From CAIJMU01 sp035530275 (GTDB lineage Bacteria; Spirochaetota; Spirochaetia; Treponematales; Rectinemataceae): DNA of 64,000 bases. Numbering within the stretch: the first letter of the stretch is position 1; each line of letters begins with the position of its first letter. This document shows positions 25,555 to 33,981 of the stretch, in pieces. The stretch lies in assembly GCA_035530275.1 (NCBI GenBank), contig DATKVC010000017.1:124001-188000 (forward strand), read 5' to 3'. Below the pieces are notes generated by a model. It did not search any database, was not told where the DNA came from, and saw only the letters and a program-made list of their open reading frames with translations. The position numbers and the translations under genes are program-made.

Positions 25555-26250
25555 ATGCGCCAGCTCCTCCGATTGCAGAGGCTCATAGCCGTCGCAGGCT
25601 TTGCCGCCGCTTTCGCGCAGAACCTCCCGGCCCAGGAGGAGCTTCCCCCTGAATTTCTCAGGGCCCACGCCCTCGTCGTGCGCTTTCTCGCGAGTTCCTT
25701 CGATTCCCGCGGTCCTGAAGCCGGTCCCGGTACCGCGCAGAGTCAAAGTCCCGGACCCGTGCAGAGTCAAAGTCCCGGACCCGTGCAGAGTCAAAGTCCC
25801 GGACCCGTGCAGGGCTCGCCCCAGTCCGTCCCCGGCAAGCCCGTCGCGAGCCGAAGCCCTTCCTCCCCAGAACTGACGGTCCCGCAATGGACGACCGTGG
25901 CGCGCCGCTATACGGTGACCGGTGCCCCCGTGGCCATCAGGCTCTCCGGCGCCAATATCGTCATAGTTGTGCAGGTTACGCCCTACGATCGCGGGAAGCT
26001 GGGACTGCAAATTGTGGCCCAGGGGCAGGTATGGTCGCGCGGGCCCGACGGGGCGATTGCATACCATAGCGCCTTCGAATCTCTCGATGTCGGGTTCGGT
26101 GAGCCCGTGTATTTCTTTCCCCTCGGCATCAACGCCGACGGAACGACAGCCCTCAAGGTGGAAATCGCCGTGGATCATTTCGGCGATACCCCCTCGATTC
26201 CCGATCCCCCCGCGCAGAAACAGTCGGTTCCCGGGACTCCTGTTCGATGA
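25555..26250 (+). CDS. secreted protein with QSQSPGPV repeats, unknown function
   Basis: This 231-residue exported protein has a signal peptide (AVAGFAAAFA). A Pro/Ser/Gln-rich linker with three exact QSQSPGPV octapeptides lies near residues 62-85. A C-terminal beta-rich domain follows (from about 105: RRYTVTGAPVAIRLSGANIVIVVQVTPYDRG). No known family is recognised. It starts 8 bases after the anti-sigma gene and overlaps the next gene by four bases (ATGA), so it is part of the sigma operon and may act in the envelope response. Confidence 0.75.
   Translation: MRQLLRLQRLIAVAGFAAAFAQNLPAQEELPPEFLRAHALVVRFLASSFDSRGPEAGPGTAQSQSPGPVQSQSPGPVQSQSPGPVQGSPQSVPGKPVASRSPSSPELTVPQWTTVARRYTVTGAPVAIRLSGANIVIVVQVTPYDRGKLGLQIVAQGQVWSRGPDGAIAYHSAFESLDVGFGEPVYFFPLGINADGTTALKVEIAVDHFGDTPSIPDPPAQKQSVPGTPVR
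25738..25809 (+). repeat. three exact 24-bp tandem repeats
   Basis: The 24-bp unit, beginning CAGAGTCAAAGTCCC, occurs three times without change (25738, 25762, 25786) and encodes QSQSPGPV. A partial fourth unit follows. The lack of synonymous drift suggests recent expansion by slippage. Confidence 0.92.
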
Positions 26251-27929
26251 GCCCCGTCTCACGACCGCCCGCGAAGGGGCGGGGAGGGCGCGGGCCTCGC
26301 GCTCGTTTCATCGTGGCTTTTGCCATCGCCGCAATCGTGATGGCGTCCTTCGGCGCATACGCCATTCTCACAAGACCGACGATCAGCAGCCTCGACCCGG
26401 CCTTCGCCGATCCCGGCGCCGTGGTGTCGATCAAGGGTTCGAACTTCGGCGCGACGCGCGGCGATTCCAAGGTGGAGGTCGATGGGGTCCAGCCAACCGA
26501 GGCCTCGTACATGGACTGGAGCCCCAACCGGATTTCGGTGCGCTTTCCGGAAACGGTGGATTCGGGCCTCGTCTATGTGATCACTTCGAGAGGGCGCAGC
26601 AATCCCAAGCTCTTCATGAACAAGTCGCGGCTTCCCGTGGAGCCCCAGGCCGTCGCTTCCGGCGGGACCGGGCCATGGATCGGCGGACTGTCCGCGGACC
26701 GGGGCGGCATAGGAAGCTTACTCGCCATCACCGGCTCGGGCTTCGGCGCCCGCATGGACGGGAGCTCCGTCCGTTTCGCCTGGAACCCCGAAGATCCCCC
26801 CGGCGCTTCCGGCGATAGGACCTCGGTTGAGACGATCGCTCCGGTCGATCCCTGGTTCGCCTACGAATCATGGTCCGACGGGGAAATACGCGTGCACGTT
26901 CCCGACGGGGCGGTTTCCGGAGCCGTCTTCGTCCGGACGCCGCAAGGCGACTCGAACAGCGCATTCTTCGAGATCGCCGACCAGCCCGGCTCCAAGCGCC
27001 TGTACGATCGCCGCTCCTATTCCATCAGCTATAGCGTGACCATCTCCAAGGTTCAGGCTTCGGGCGTAAACGAGCTTTGGCTTCGGGTGCCCCGGCCCGC
27101 CGCGGATACCTCGCAGGTCGTCGTGCGCAATCTCGAACAGGACCCGACTCCCTTCACCGACAACGACCATGGATTCGCCCTGTACCGCTTCAGGGATCTT
27201 CAGAACGGACAGAGCCTCTCCGTCAAGCTCGGTTGGCTGGTCCAAACCTACGCGGTGGAGACCAAAGTCGATCCGGACCGCATCAAGATGCCCGAGGCGA
27301 AGGACGCCTACCAACTCGCCTATCTCGTCCAGGACAATCTCGTGCCTTCGGCCGATCCTGCGGTGACGAAGCTCGCAGCTTCCATCGTCAAGGGCGAGAC
27401 CAACCCCTACCGGGCGGCGAAGGCCATCTACGACTGGCTCGTCCATTCGCTCAAATGGAACTCGGGGGACGACCGCAGGACCGTTCTCGACGCGCTCTCC
27501 GCCCGCGAGGCCGGATCCTGGAATTACGGCATCATCGCCACGGCCCTCCTCAGGGCCGCCGGCGTCCCGGCCCTTCCCGTGGCCGGTCTGCTCGTCGACC
27601 CTTCGCGCGCGAGCGTTCGTCATAGTTGGGTCGAATTTCTCGTGCCCGGGTTCGGCTGGGTTCCCATGGATCCGATTCTCGGATCGGGCGCCAGACCCGG
27701 AGGCTTCGAGCCCGCCTTCGACGACGTCACCCGATATTTCGGCAATCTGGACGATCGGCGCATCGCCTTCTCCCGCGGCTACGTCGACCTCGAGCCCATG
27801 GCCGCCAACGGCCGCCGCGCCTCTCCCTCCCGACCCGTCGCCTACCAGACCTGGTTCGAGGAAGCCGCCGGCGCCCTCGAGGCCTACAGCTCCTTCTGGT
27901 CCGACATCGAAGTCACCGGCCTGTACTGA
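26247..27929 (+). CDS. membrane-anchored IPT/TIG and transglutaminase-fold protein lacking the catalytic cysteine
   Basis: This 560-residue protein has an N-terminal membrane anchor (residues 25-45) and two IPT/TIG beta-sandwich domains (ISSLDPAFADPGAVVSIKGSNFG near 50, and a second with LLAITGSGFGA near 150). A C-terminal transglutaminase-like domain (about 370-500) follows. The His and Asp positions are visible in VRHSWVEF and VPMDPI. The normal catalytic Cys position, in the segment GSWNYGIIATALLRAAGVPA, reads Ser, and I see no cysteine in the whole protein. It is therefore probably a binding rather than protease/transferase domain. It overlaps the preceding gene (ATGA) and ends the ECF operon. 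Confidence 0.85.
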   Translation: MSPVSRPPAKGRGGRGPRARFIVAFAIAAIVMASFGAYAILTRPTISSLDPAFADPGAVVSIKGSNFGATRGDSKVEVDGVQPTEASYMDWSPNRISVRFPETVDSGLVYVITSRGRSNPKLFMNKSRLPVEPQAVASGGTGPWIGGLSADRGGIGSLLAITGSGFGARMDGSSVRFAWNPEDPPGASGDRTSVETIAPVDPWFAYESWSDGEIRVHVPDGAVSGAVFVRTPQGDSNSAFFEIADQPGSKRLYDRRSYSISYSVTISKVQASGVNELWLRVPRPAADTSQVVVRNLEQDPTPFTDNDHGFALYRFRDLQNGQSLSVKLGWLVQTYAVETKVDPDRIKMPEAKDAYQLAYLVQDNLVPSADPAVTKLAASIVKGETNPYRAAKAIYDWLVHSLKWNSGDDRRTVLDALSAREAGSWNYGIIATALLRAAGVPALPVAGLLVDPSRASVRHSWVEFLVPGFGWVPMDPILGSGARPGGFEPAFDDVTRYFGNLDDRRIAFSRGYVDLEPMAANGRRASPSRPVAYQTWFEEAAGALEAYSSFWSDIEVTGLY

Positions 27930-28052
27930 ACCCCTCTAATCTTTGCCCGCCGCCCGCCGCAGTAGTTCCATCACATCGAAGGCGCGTTAGCCGCCGATTT
28001 TCGCCGAAGGAAGAATTCTCCTCTTCTCTCTGTCTCTCTCTTAATCTGCGTC

Positions 28053-28133
28053 AATCTGCGAAATCTGCGGCTCAATTCTTCATCCTTACGCAAATCTGCG
28101 AAACCTGCGGCTCAATTTCTTCATCCCTACGCC
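28053..28133 (+). repeat. two 40-bp direct repeats with AATCTGCG cores
   Basis: Copies at 28053-28092 and 28093-28133 differ at a few positions. Each begins AATCTGCGAAA and includes CTGCGGCTCAATT and CATCC-TACGC. Partial units (TAATCTGCGT before, CTCTGCGGCC after) flank them. It resembles a dispersed intergenic repeat rather than a coding or CRISPR repeat. Confidence 0.75.
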
Positions 28134-28179
28134 AATCGGGCGACTCTGCGGCCACTTTTTCCTTTGCGGATATTCGGTT

Positions 28180-28185
28180 TATAGT
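28180..28185 (+). promoter_or_regulatory. -10 element of glyA
   Basis: TATAGT at 28180-28185, with only a poor -35 (TTTTCC at 28157-28162, 17-base spacer). The leader would be about 38 bases. Confidence 0.4.
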
Positions 28186-28230
28186 GAGCCCCCGACTGCG
28201 GAGGCGCAGCGGATAGCTTGAGGAGGAATC

Positions 28231-29514
28231 ATGTCTTTTATTGAGAAGAGCGACCCCGAACTCTGGAAGGCCATGCAGCTCGAGGCCGGGAGACAGCACG
28301 ACAATCTCGAGCTCATCGCGAGCGAAAATTATACCTCTAAGGCGGTTCTCGAGGCCGCTGGTTCCATCCTCACCAACAAGTACGCCGAAGGTTATCCCGC
28401 GAAGCGCTATTACGGCGGCTGCGAGTTCGTAGACATGGCGGAAAACCTCGCCCGCGACCGGGCAAAGGAGCTTTTCGGAGCAGCTCACGCCAACGTCCAG
28501 CCCCATTCGGGCAGCCAGGCCAACATGGGCGTGCTTTTCTCCGTCCTCAAACCCGGCGACACCATCCTCGGCATGAATCTCGCCCATGGAGGTCACCTTA
28601 CCCACGGCGCCCCCGTTTCGTTTTCGGGCAAGATGTACAAGATCGTCAGCTACGGCGTGAACCGCGACACGGAAACCATCGACTACGACGAACTCGCCCG
28701 GATCGCCCGCGAATCGAAGCCCAAACTCATCATAGCCGGCGCCTCCGCCTATGCGCGGGTCCTCGATTTCCAGAAATTCAGGGCGATCGCCGACGAGGTG
28801 GGAGCCTTCCTCATGGTCGACATGGCCCATATCGCCGGACTTGTCGCCACGGGCTATCACCCGAGCCCCATACAGCTGGCCGATTTCACGACGACCACCA
28901 CCCACAAGACCCTTCGCGGTCCCCGGGGCGGCATGATCCTCGTCGGCCGCGACGGCGAAAACAGCCTTGGCATCATGAATCCCAAGGGAGACAAGGCCAA
29001 ACTCTGGTCCGAGGTCATCGATGGCACCATCATGCCCGGCATCCAGGGCGGCCCCCTCATGCACGTCATCGCGGCCAAGGCCGTGGCTTTTAAGGAAGCT
29101 CTCGAGCCCTCGTTCAAGGACTACATCGGCCGCGTCGTTTCCAACGCGAAGGTCCTGGCCTCGGCCCTCTCGGCCGGCGGCGCCCGCATCGTTTCGGGCG
29201 GCACCGACAACCACCTCATGCTCGTCGACCTCTCGCCCCTGGGGATCACCGGCAAGGAGGCGGAAAAGTGGCTGGACGAGGCACATATCACCGTCAACAA
29301 AAACGGCATCCCCTTCGACCAGAAGGGCGCCTTCGTCACCTCGGGCATCCGCGTCGGCACCCCGGCCATTACCAGCCGCGGTATGGGCGAAAAGGAGATG
29401 GGCCTCGTCGCTTCGTATATCATGGATGTTCTCAAGTCCAAGGGCGACGCCGCGACCATCGATCGCGTCAAGAAGGAAGTCCTCGCGCTGACCTCGAGGT
29501 TCAACCTGCCTTGA
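28231..29514 (+). CDS. glyA: serine hydroxymethyltransferase
   Basis: This 427-residue PLP enzyme converts serine and tetrahydrofolate to glycine and methylene-THF, the main supply of one-carbon units. Family motifs are ELIASENYTSKAVLEAAGS, YAEGYPAKRYYGG, the PLP-lysine motif TTTTHKTLRGPRGG, and the C-terminal GIRVGTPAITSRGM. The length is as expected. AGGAGG 5 bases before the ATG sets the start. It has its own promoter region and is followed at once by the promoter of the cyclic-nucleotide-domain gene, whose -35 overlaps the glyA stop. Confidence 0.98.
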   Translation: MSFIEKSDPELWKAMQLEAGRQHDNLELIASENYTSKAVLEAAGSILTNKYAEGYPAKRYYGGCEFVDMAENLARDRAKELFGAAHANVQPHSGSQANMGVLFSVLKPGDTILGMNLAHGGHLTHGAPVSFSGKMYKIVSYGVNRDTETIDYDELARIARESKPKLIIAGASAYARVLDFQKFRAIADEVGAFLMVDMAHIAGLVATGYHPSPIQLADFTTTTTHKTLRGPRGGMILVGRDGENSLGIMNPKGDKAKLWSEVIDGTIMPGIQGGPLMHVIAAKAVAFKEALEPSFKDYIGRVVSNAKVLASALSAGGARIVSGGTDNHLMLVDLSPLGITGKEAEKWLDEAHITVNKNGIPFDQKGAFVTSGIRVGTPAITSRGMGEKEMGLVASYIMDVLKSKGDAATIDRVKKEVLALTSRFNLP

Positions 29515-29539
29515 CCTGCTAGGGCGCCGACCTTACACT
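29511..29539 (+). promoter_or_regulatory. promoter of the cNMP-domain regulator gene
   Basis: TTGACC (29511-29516, overlapping the glyA stop), a 17-base spacer and TACACT (29534-29539). GGCGCCGA in the spacer (29523-29530) is inverted as TCGGCGCC at 29565-29572, which could pair in DNA looping or RNA. Confidence 0.6.
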
Positions 29540-29615
29540 CCAAAATAGCCGCTAGAGGGGAGGATCGGCGCCTCCCCGAGGCCAAAGTTCCATAGGGGTA
29601 CGGTCAGGAAGAAGC

Positions 29616-30848
29616 ATGGACAATCCGCTCCAGCTCTCGTTCGTCAATTTCAAAAAAGACAGCTATATCATCGTCGAGGGCAAACAGAACGCCGACCGTT
29701 TCTTCATCATCCGGTCGGGCAAGGTGCGGATCTCCAAGGAGACCGAGGTCGTCGAGGAAGATACGGGCAATATCCTCGGTCCGGGAGAGTTTTTCGGCGT
29801 CATTTCCACGATGTCGAACCATAGCCACATCGAAACGGCCCAGGCGATCGAGGATGTCACCCTGATTTCGGTCTACCGCGATCAGTTTGGCCTCCTCATC
29901 GAGAAGAACACGCCCATCGCCATGAAGATCATCATGGTCTTCTCGCGGAAAATGCGGTATCTCGACGAGGCCTTGATGCGCCTCACCCTCAAAAAGACGG
30001 GGGAGAACGATCCCTCCTACCTTTTCAAGGTGGGCGAATTCTACGCGCGCCAAAGCCAATACAACCTGGCCTATTTTTCCTACTACCAATATCTCAAATA
30101 TTGCCCCACCGGTCCCGACGTGGCGACCGCCCGCGATCGCATGATCAAGATCCAGCCCTACGCCAAGGCCGTCTATCTCGACGGCTCCAACGAGGAGTTC
30201 AATCGCTTCTACCCTAAGGATACGATGATCTTCCCCGAAGGGATGCCGGGCACCGAGCTCTATATCATCCAAAAGGGCCAGGTCAAAATCACGAAAATCG
30301 TCGGCGACAGCGAAATACTCCTCGCCGTTCTCAAACCGGGAGACATTTTCGGCGAGATGTCCATCCTCGAAAACAAGCCCCGCTCGGCGAGCGCGGTAGC
30401 CTTCGAAGACGCCTATCTCCTCGCGGTCAACAAGGCCAACTTCGAGCGGATGGTGAAGACCCAACCTCAAATCGTCACCCGCCTCACCACCCTCCTCTCG
30501 GAGCGCCTCTGGTTCATTTATAAGCAACTGGCCAATACCCTCATCTCCGATCCTCTCGGCCGGGTCTATGACGCCTTCCTGATGACGCTCGAAAGAAACC
30601 GCGTTCCCCTCCGTCCCGGCGCCAATTTCATTTTCGATTTCGGCCCCAAGGAACTCTACGGGATGATCGGCATTCCCCCGGCCGAAGGCGGCATGGTCGT
30701 CCAAAAGCTCCTCGAGAACAACAAGATCAGGCTCGTCGACAACAAATTCAACGTTCTCGATCTCGCCGAGATCGAGAAGCAGTGCGAATACTTCAAGAAA
30801 ATGCAAAAGATTGAAAGGGCGCGGAGGGACTCCCAGGCAGTCCGGTGA
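29616..30848 (+). CDS. protein with two cyclic-nucleotide-binding domains and a winged-helix end
   Basis: This 410-residue cytoplasmic protein has two CAP_ED-type domains: residues about 8-120 (VEGKQNADRFFIIRSGKVRIS, GEFFGVIS) and about 195-310 (FPEGMPGTELYIIQKGQVKI, PGDIFGEMSILENKPRSASA). A TPR-like helical linker joins them, and a C-terminal domain is shaped like a Crp winged helix (320-400). The second domain keeps the GEMSILENKPRSAS phosphate-binding cassette; the first is degenerate. It may be a regulator responding to a cyclic nucleotide. It overlaps the next gene (GTGA). AGGAAG precedes the ATG. Confidence 0.88.
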   Translation: MDNPLQLSFVNFKKDSYIIVEGKQNADRFFIIRSGKVRISKETEVVEEDTGNILGPGEFFGVISTMSNHSHIETAQAIEDVTLISVYRDQFGLLIEKNTPIAMKIIMVFSRKMRYLDEALMRLTLKKTGENDPSYLFKVGEFYARQSQYNLAYFSYYQYLKYCPTGPDVATARDRMIKIQPYAKAVYLDGSNEEFNRFYPKDTMIFPEGMPGTELYIIQKGQVKITKIVGDSEILLAVLKPGDIFGEMSILENKPRSASAVAFEDAYLLAVNKANFERMVKTQPQIVTRLTTLLSERLWFIYKQLANTLISDPLGRVYDAFLMTLERNRVPLRPGANFIFDFGPKELYGMIGIPPAEGGMVVQKLLENNKIRLVDNKFNVLDLAEIEKQCEYFKKMQKIERARRDSQAVR

Positions 30849-31906
30849 GCGAGGCAGGCTCAGGCGGCCCTCGCTTCGATTCAAGCGAAAGATCTTCCCT
30901 TATCCGCGATGCCCTAGGGCGAGAGGCGCTGCGGCTCGGCATCACGGCACAGGCGTTCTTGGACGAACGAGCCCTCCTCCCCTTCATCGAGCGCTATCCC
31001 GAGGCTTCGCGGCGCTACGGCCTCGATCGTGCGGGCCTGGTAATGACGGCTGCCCTGGCTTTTGGTGATGGCCTTGGTTCGACCTCCGAGGGTAATGCCG
31101 ATTCGGCCGCCGCCCCTCCCGTTCTCGCCACGATAGGGCGCTTTGCCCGCGCCAATTGGTATGCCGAAATCCTCGACCGCCTGGAGCGCTGCGCGGGGGC
31201 CGCCCGCGCGGCCTTGACCGCTGTCCATCTCGAGGCGGGCAGGGCGGGGGACTGGCATCGTCTGGCGAATTCCGGCTTGCCCGAAAGGCCCCTCGCCGTT
31301 GCCGCTGGCCTCGGCTCGCCTGGGCGATCAGGCCTCCTCCTCGTGCCTGGTGCGGGCCCAGGCGTCGTCCTTGGTCTCCTCCTGGTCCCCTTCGAGGCGC
31401 TGGGGCTGGAAGGAGCCGGAATGAAAAGCAATACGCCGTCCCACGCTCAGATCAGTGATTCGGGCGCAATCCTTCCCTCGCCGGGTTCGAGCTGCGGAAG
31501 TTGCCGGGCCTGCGTCGACGCCTGCCCGACGCGAGCCCTCGGTCTAGACGGCAGCTATGAAAGGGAGAGCTGCATCCAGCACTGGAGTTCTCGCGAGGGA
31601 GAATTGCCCGAGCGCGTGAGGAAGGCCTGGGGCGATCAGCTCTATGGCTGCGACCTCTGCACCGTCTCTTGTCCCCGGTTCTCGGAGCGATCGGCCATCG
31701 TCCCGACGCGCGGCATTCTTGGCCAGGGCCTTCCCGCCTCGGAGATCGCCGTCGCGACGGACGGGGAACTCAAGGCCCTCCTCCGCGGCACGGCCCTTGG
31801 CATGGGTTGGATTTCCCCCTCGGCCCTTCGAAGGAATGCCCGACTGGCACTCGAGTTCGCCGCCTCGCAACCTGACGCCAGAGGCACCGATGGCCAGGTC
31901 ATTTGA
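30845..31906 (+). CDS. epoxyqueuosine-reductase-like (QueG-like) iron-sulfur protein
   Basis: This 353-residue protein resembles QueG, the cobalamin/4Fe-4S enzyme that makes queuosine in tRNA. Two cluster motifs are seen, CGSCRACVDACP and YGCDLCTVSCP, and between them CIQHWSSREGELPERVRKAWG, which matches the QueG pattern. The upstream NSGLPERPLAVAAGLG aligns with the DxxPVLERAxAxxAGLG segment of QueG, but the active-site Asp reads Asn. The N-terminus is also divergent. It may be a paralogue with another substrate. The GTG start overlaps the preceding stop. Confidence 0.8.
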   Translation: MSEAGSGGPRFDSSERSSLIRDALGREALRLGITAQAFLDERALLPFIERYPEASRRYGLDRAGLVMTAALAFGDGLGSTSEGNADSAAAPPVLATIGRFARANWYAEILDRLERCAGAARAALTAVHLEAGRAGDWHRLANSGLPERPLAVAAGLGSPGRSGLLLVPGAGPGVVLGLLLVPFEALGLEGAGMKSNTPSHAQISDSGAILPSPGSSCGSCRACVDACPTRALGLDGSYERESCIQHWSSREGELPERVRKAWGDQLYGCDLCTVSCPRFSERSAIVPTRGILGQGLPASEIAVATDGELKALLRGTALGMGWISPSALRRNARLALEFAASQPDARGTDGQVI

Positions 31907-31931
31907 CGCAGGCTCCTCCTTTCCCTAGAAT
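31903..31931 (+). promoter_or_regulatory. cheW promoter
   Basis: TTGACG (31903-31908, overlapping the previous stop codon), a 17-base spacer and TAGAAT (31926-31931). It is the best housekeeping-type match in the window. The leader carries GGAGG 7 bases before the ATG. Confidence 0.75.
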
Positions 31932-31949
31932 GGAGACGGAGGCAAAGGC

Positions 31950-32453
31950 ATGGAGACTTCGAACGCCAACCAGTTCCTCACCTTCACCCTCGACGGCGAA
32001 CAGTACGCCATCGGCGTCGCCAAGGTTCGCGAGGTCCTGGAATATACGAAAATAACGCGACTCCCGCGGACTGCCGTCTTCATGAAGGGCATCATCAACC
32101 TTCGTGGCGCCGGGGTTCCGGTCATCGACCTCAGACTGAAGTTCGGCCTCGCCGAGACGCCGATTACCAAGGATACGAGTATCATCGTCATGGAAGTCGA
32201 TTCGGGCGATGGCAAAGTCGTCGTGGGGGCTCTTGCCGATGCGGTGCACGAGGTCGTCGAGATAGACGAAGGCGCCATCGAGCCGGCCCCGCGCTTCGGC
32301 ACCCGGCTCGCCGCCGAATTCATCAAGGGAGTGGGAAAGCGCGAAGAGAGTTTCGTCATCCTCCTCGACATCGATAGGGTTTTCAACGCCGAGGAGGTCA
32401 CCCTCCTTGCCCAGTCGACTCCCCAGGAAGAGGCGGTGGGCGCGGCTGTCTGA
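31950..32453 (+). CDS. cheW: chemotaxis coupling protein CheW
   Basis: This 167-residue single CheW domain joins receptors to CheA in the chemosensory array. Motifs are FLTFTLDGEQYAIGVAKVREVL, INLRGAGVPVIDLRLKFGL (the usual NLRG-x-hydrophobic-PV-x-DLR signature) and ILLDIDRVF near the end. It has a short acidic C-terminal tail. It is transcribed from its own promoter, not with cheA, and precedes a methyltransferase gene by 46 bases. Confidence 0.96.
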   Translation: METSNANQFLTFTLDGEQYAIGVAKVREVLEYTKITRLPRTAVFMKGIINLRGAGVPVIDLRLKFGLAETPITKDTSIIVMEVDSGDGKVVVGALADAVHEVVEIDEGAIEPAPRFGTRLAAEFIKGVGKREESFVILLDIDRVFNAEEVTLLAQSTPQEEAVGAAV

Positions 32454-32499
32454 GCCGTTTCCTCGCAGCCGTTGAATTCCAAGAGCGCAAAATTCCTCA

Positions 32500-33786
32500 A
32501 TGATAGACCTCGCCCCCCTCGTCAATAAGACGGTCGATTTTCGTTTCAGAGGCGCCGATCTCAGGCTTGATCTCTCCCATGCCCTTTTCTCCTCCTTCGA
32601 CATCGACGTAGGTACACGACTTCTCTTCAAAGCCGTCGGCCGCGACGAGGTTCTGGCCGCCTCCCGGCGCATCCTCGACGCGGGCTCAGGCGTCGGGGTC
32701 ATCGGCCTCTCCGTCGCCGCCGCCTTTCCCTCCTGCGAGGCCACCCTCCGCGATCGAGACCTTCTCGCCGTGTCTTTTTCCGAGAGGAACAGGGCGCGCA
32801 ACAAGATCGCGAACGCCAGGGTCGAGGCCGGGCTCATCGGCTCGGGCAGGCTCGGAGGGCCCTGGGATTACATTCTTTCCAACATTCCCGCGAAGGCCGG
32901 GGGCCCTGTCATCAAGGCCTTCCTCGAAGAGGCGAAGGCGGCCCTTTCGCCCGGCGGCCGAATCGCCATAGTCGTGGTCAAACCCCTCATTGCCGAAGTC
33001 GAGGCCCTCCTCGAGACACTGGGTCTTGCAAAGCTTTCGCAGGAGCGAGGCGCGATGCACCGCGCCTATGTACTCGAACCGAGGGCGGAAACACCGGAGG
33101 CGGAAAAACCCACTGAGAAGAAATCACCGCTAGCCGTGACTTCGCCCCTTTCACAGGAATCAGCCGCCTCCGCCCTCGATCCAGGCTACTTCGATCTAGG
33201 GGCCTATCTCCGGCGTCGCGGGGATTTTCGACTCGTCGGCAAGGATTATCAGGCCTCGGGCTACTGGGGCCTTCCCGATTTCGACACGATCGGCTTCCCC
33301 CAAATGGCAGCAGCGGAACTTCTCAGTCGCTTCGCCTCCGTCAAACCCATCGGCAAGTCCTTGATCCTCAACCCGGGCATCGGCCATGTGGCGATGTGGC
33401 TCGCCATCGCCCTCGGGCCTCAGAGCCTCGGCATGGCGTCCCGCGACCTTCTTTCCCTTGTCGCGGCCCGCGAAAACCTGTCCTCATTGGTTCGCGATCG
33501 TGAACTTCCAACCTCGATCATCATCCGTGATTTGCTTTCCCTTGAATCTGCGACGGATGGGGGCCAGGACCTCCTCGTGGACTTCGTCGACCCCGTCCCG
33601 GAATACGATTGGATCGCCGATGTCTGGGGGAGGGCGAAGGCCCTCATCGCCCCGGGAGGGCTTTTCGTCGTCGCGGCCCCTCCCACCGAAGCGGTGCGCA
33701 TGGAAAAGCGACGCCCCGAAGGCTTCCGGCTTCTCGGAGAAAAGCGGAAAAAAGGCAGCGTCGCCGTAGCCTGGCGTCGCGGTTGA
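32500..33786 (+). CDS. RsmC/RlmG-type SAM-dependent methyltransferase with two halves
   Basis: This 428-residue protein has an N-terminal MTS-type Rossmann domain (residues 20-190): FSSFDIDVGTRLLF, the SAM motif DAGSGVGVIGLSVA and SNIPAKAG at the position of the NPPF catalytic motif of RNA/DNA amino-group methylases. A charged linker leads to a second half (230-425) that looks like a degenerate Rossmann domain (LILNPGIGHVAMWLAIALG). In E. coli RsmC the degenerate half comes first. It may methylate rRNA, but the changed NPPF motif makes activity uncertain. No Shine-Dalgarno was seen before the ATG. Confidence 0.75.
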   Translation: MIDLAPLVNKTVDFRFRGADLRLDLSHALFSSFDIDVGTRLLFKAVGRDEVLAASRRILDAGSGVGVIGLSVAAAFPSCEATLRDRDLLAVSFSERNRARNKIANARVEAGLIGSGRLGGPWDYILSNIPAKAGGPVIKAFLEEAKAALSPGGRIAIVVVKPLIAEVEALLETLGLAKLSQERGAMHRAYVLEPRAETPEAEKPTEKKSPLAVTSPLSQESAASALDPGYFDLGAYLRRRGDFRLVGKDYQASGYWGLPDFDTIGFPQMAAAELLSRFASVKPIGKSLILNPGIGHVAMWLAIALGPQSLGMASRDLLSLVAARENLSSLVRDRELPTSIIIRDLLSLESATDGGQDLLVDFVDPVPEYDWIADVWGRAKALIAPGGLFVVAAPPTEAVRMEKRRPEGFRLLGEKRKKGSVAVAWRRG

Positions 33787-33981
33787 GAGCGAGAACGACG
33801 CCTCGCCTTCGTTTGTAGGACAACTCCCTATCTTGCCAATACCGGAATTACGGTGTAGACCAAAATAGTCCCTCTGAGAAACGAAACACAGTTTCAATAG
33901 AGAAAATACTTTTCTTGTTTGCCCGAGCTCGCCGGCTTCGGGGAACTCCACTATTTCGTATTATGGCAAGGAGATATTTAT

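Larger units (their letters stand above)
27930..28230 (+). other. 301-base gap with imperfect repeats and the glyA leader
   Basis: No gene is seen. The first part is plain sequence, the middle holds imperfect repeats with CTGCG cores, and the last 50 bases are the glyA promoter and leader. The leader ends in AGGAGG (28220-28225) before the ATG. Confidence 0.6.

Noticed and set aside
25738..25809. CRISPR-like array
   Set aside because: The three units are directly adjacent with no spacers and encode an octapeptide in frame.
33787..33981. Small gene or structured RNA in the AT-rich gap before pckG
   Set aside because: No open frame with a ribosome site and only weak hairpins were seen; it most likely holds just the pckG promoter.
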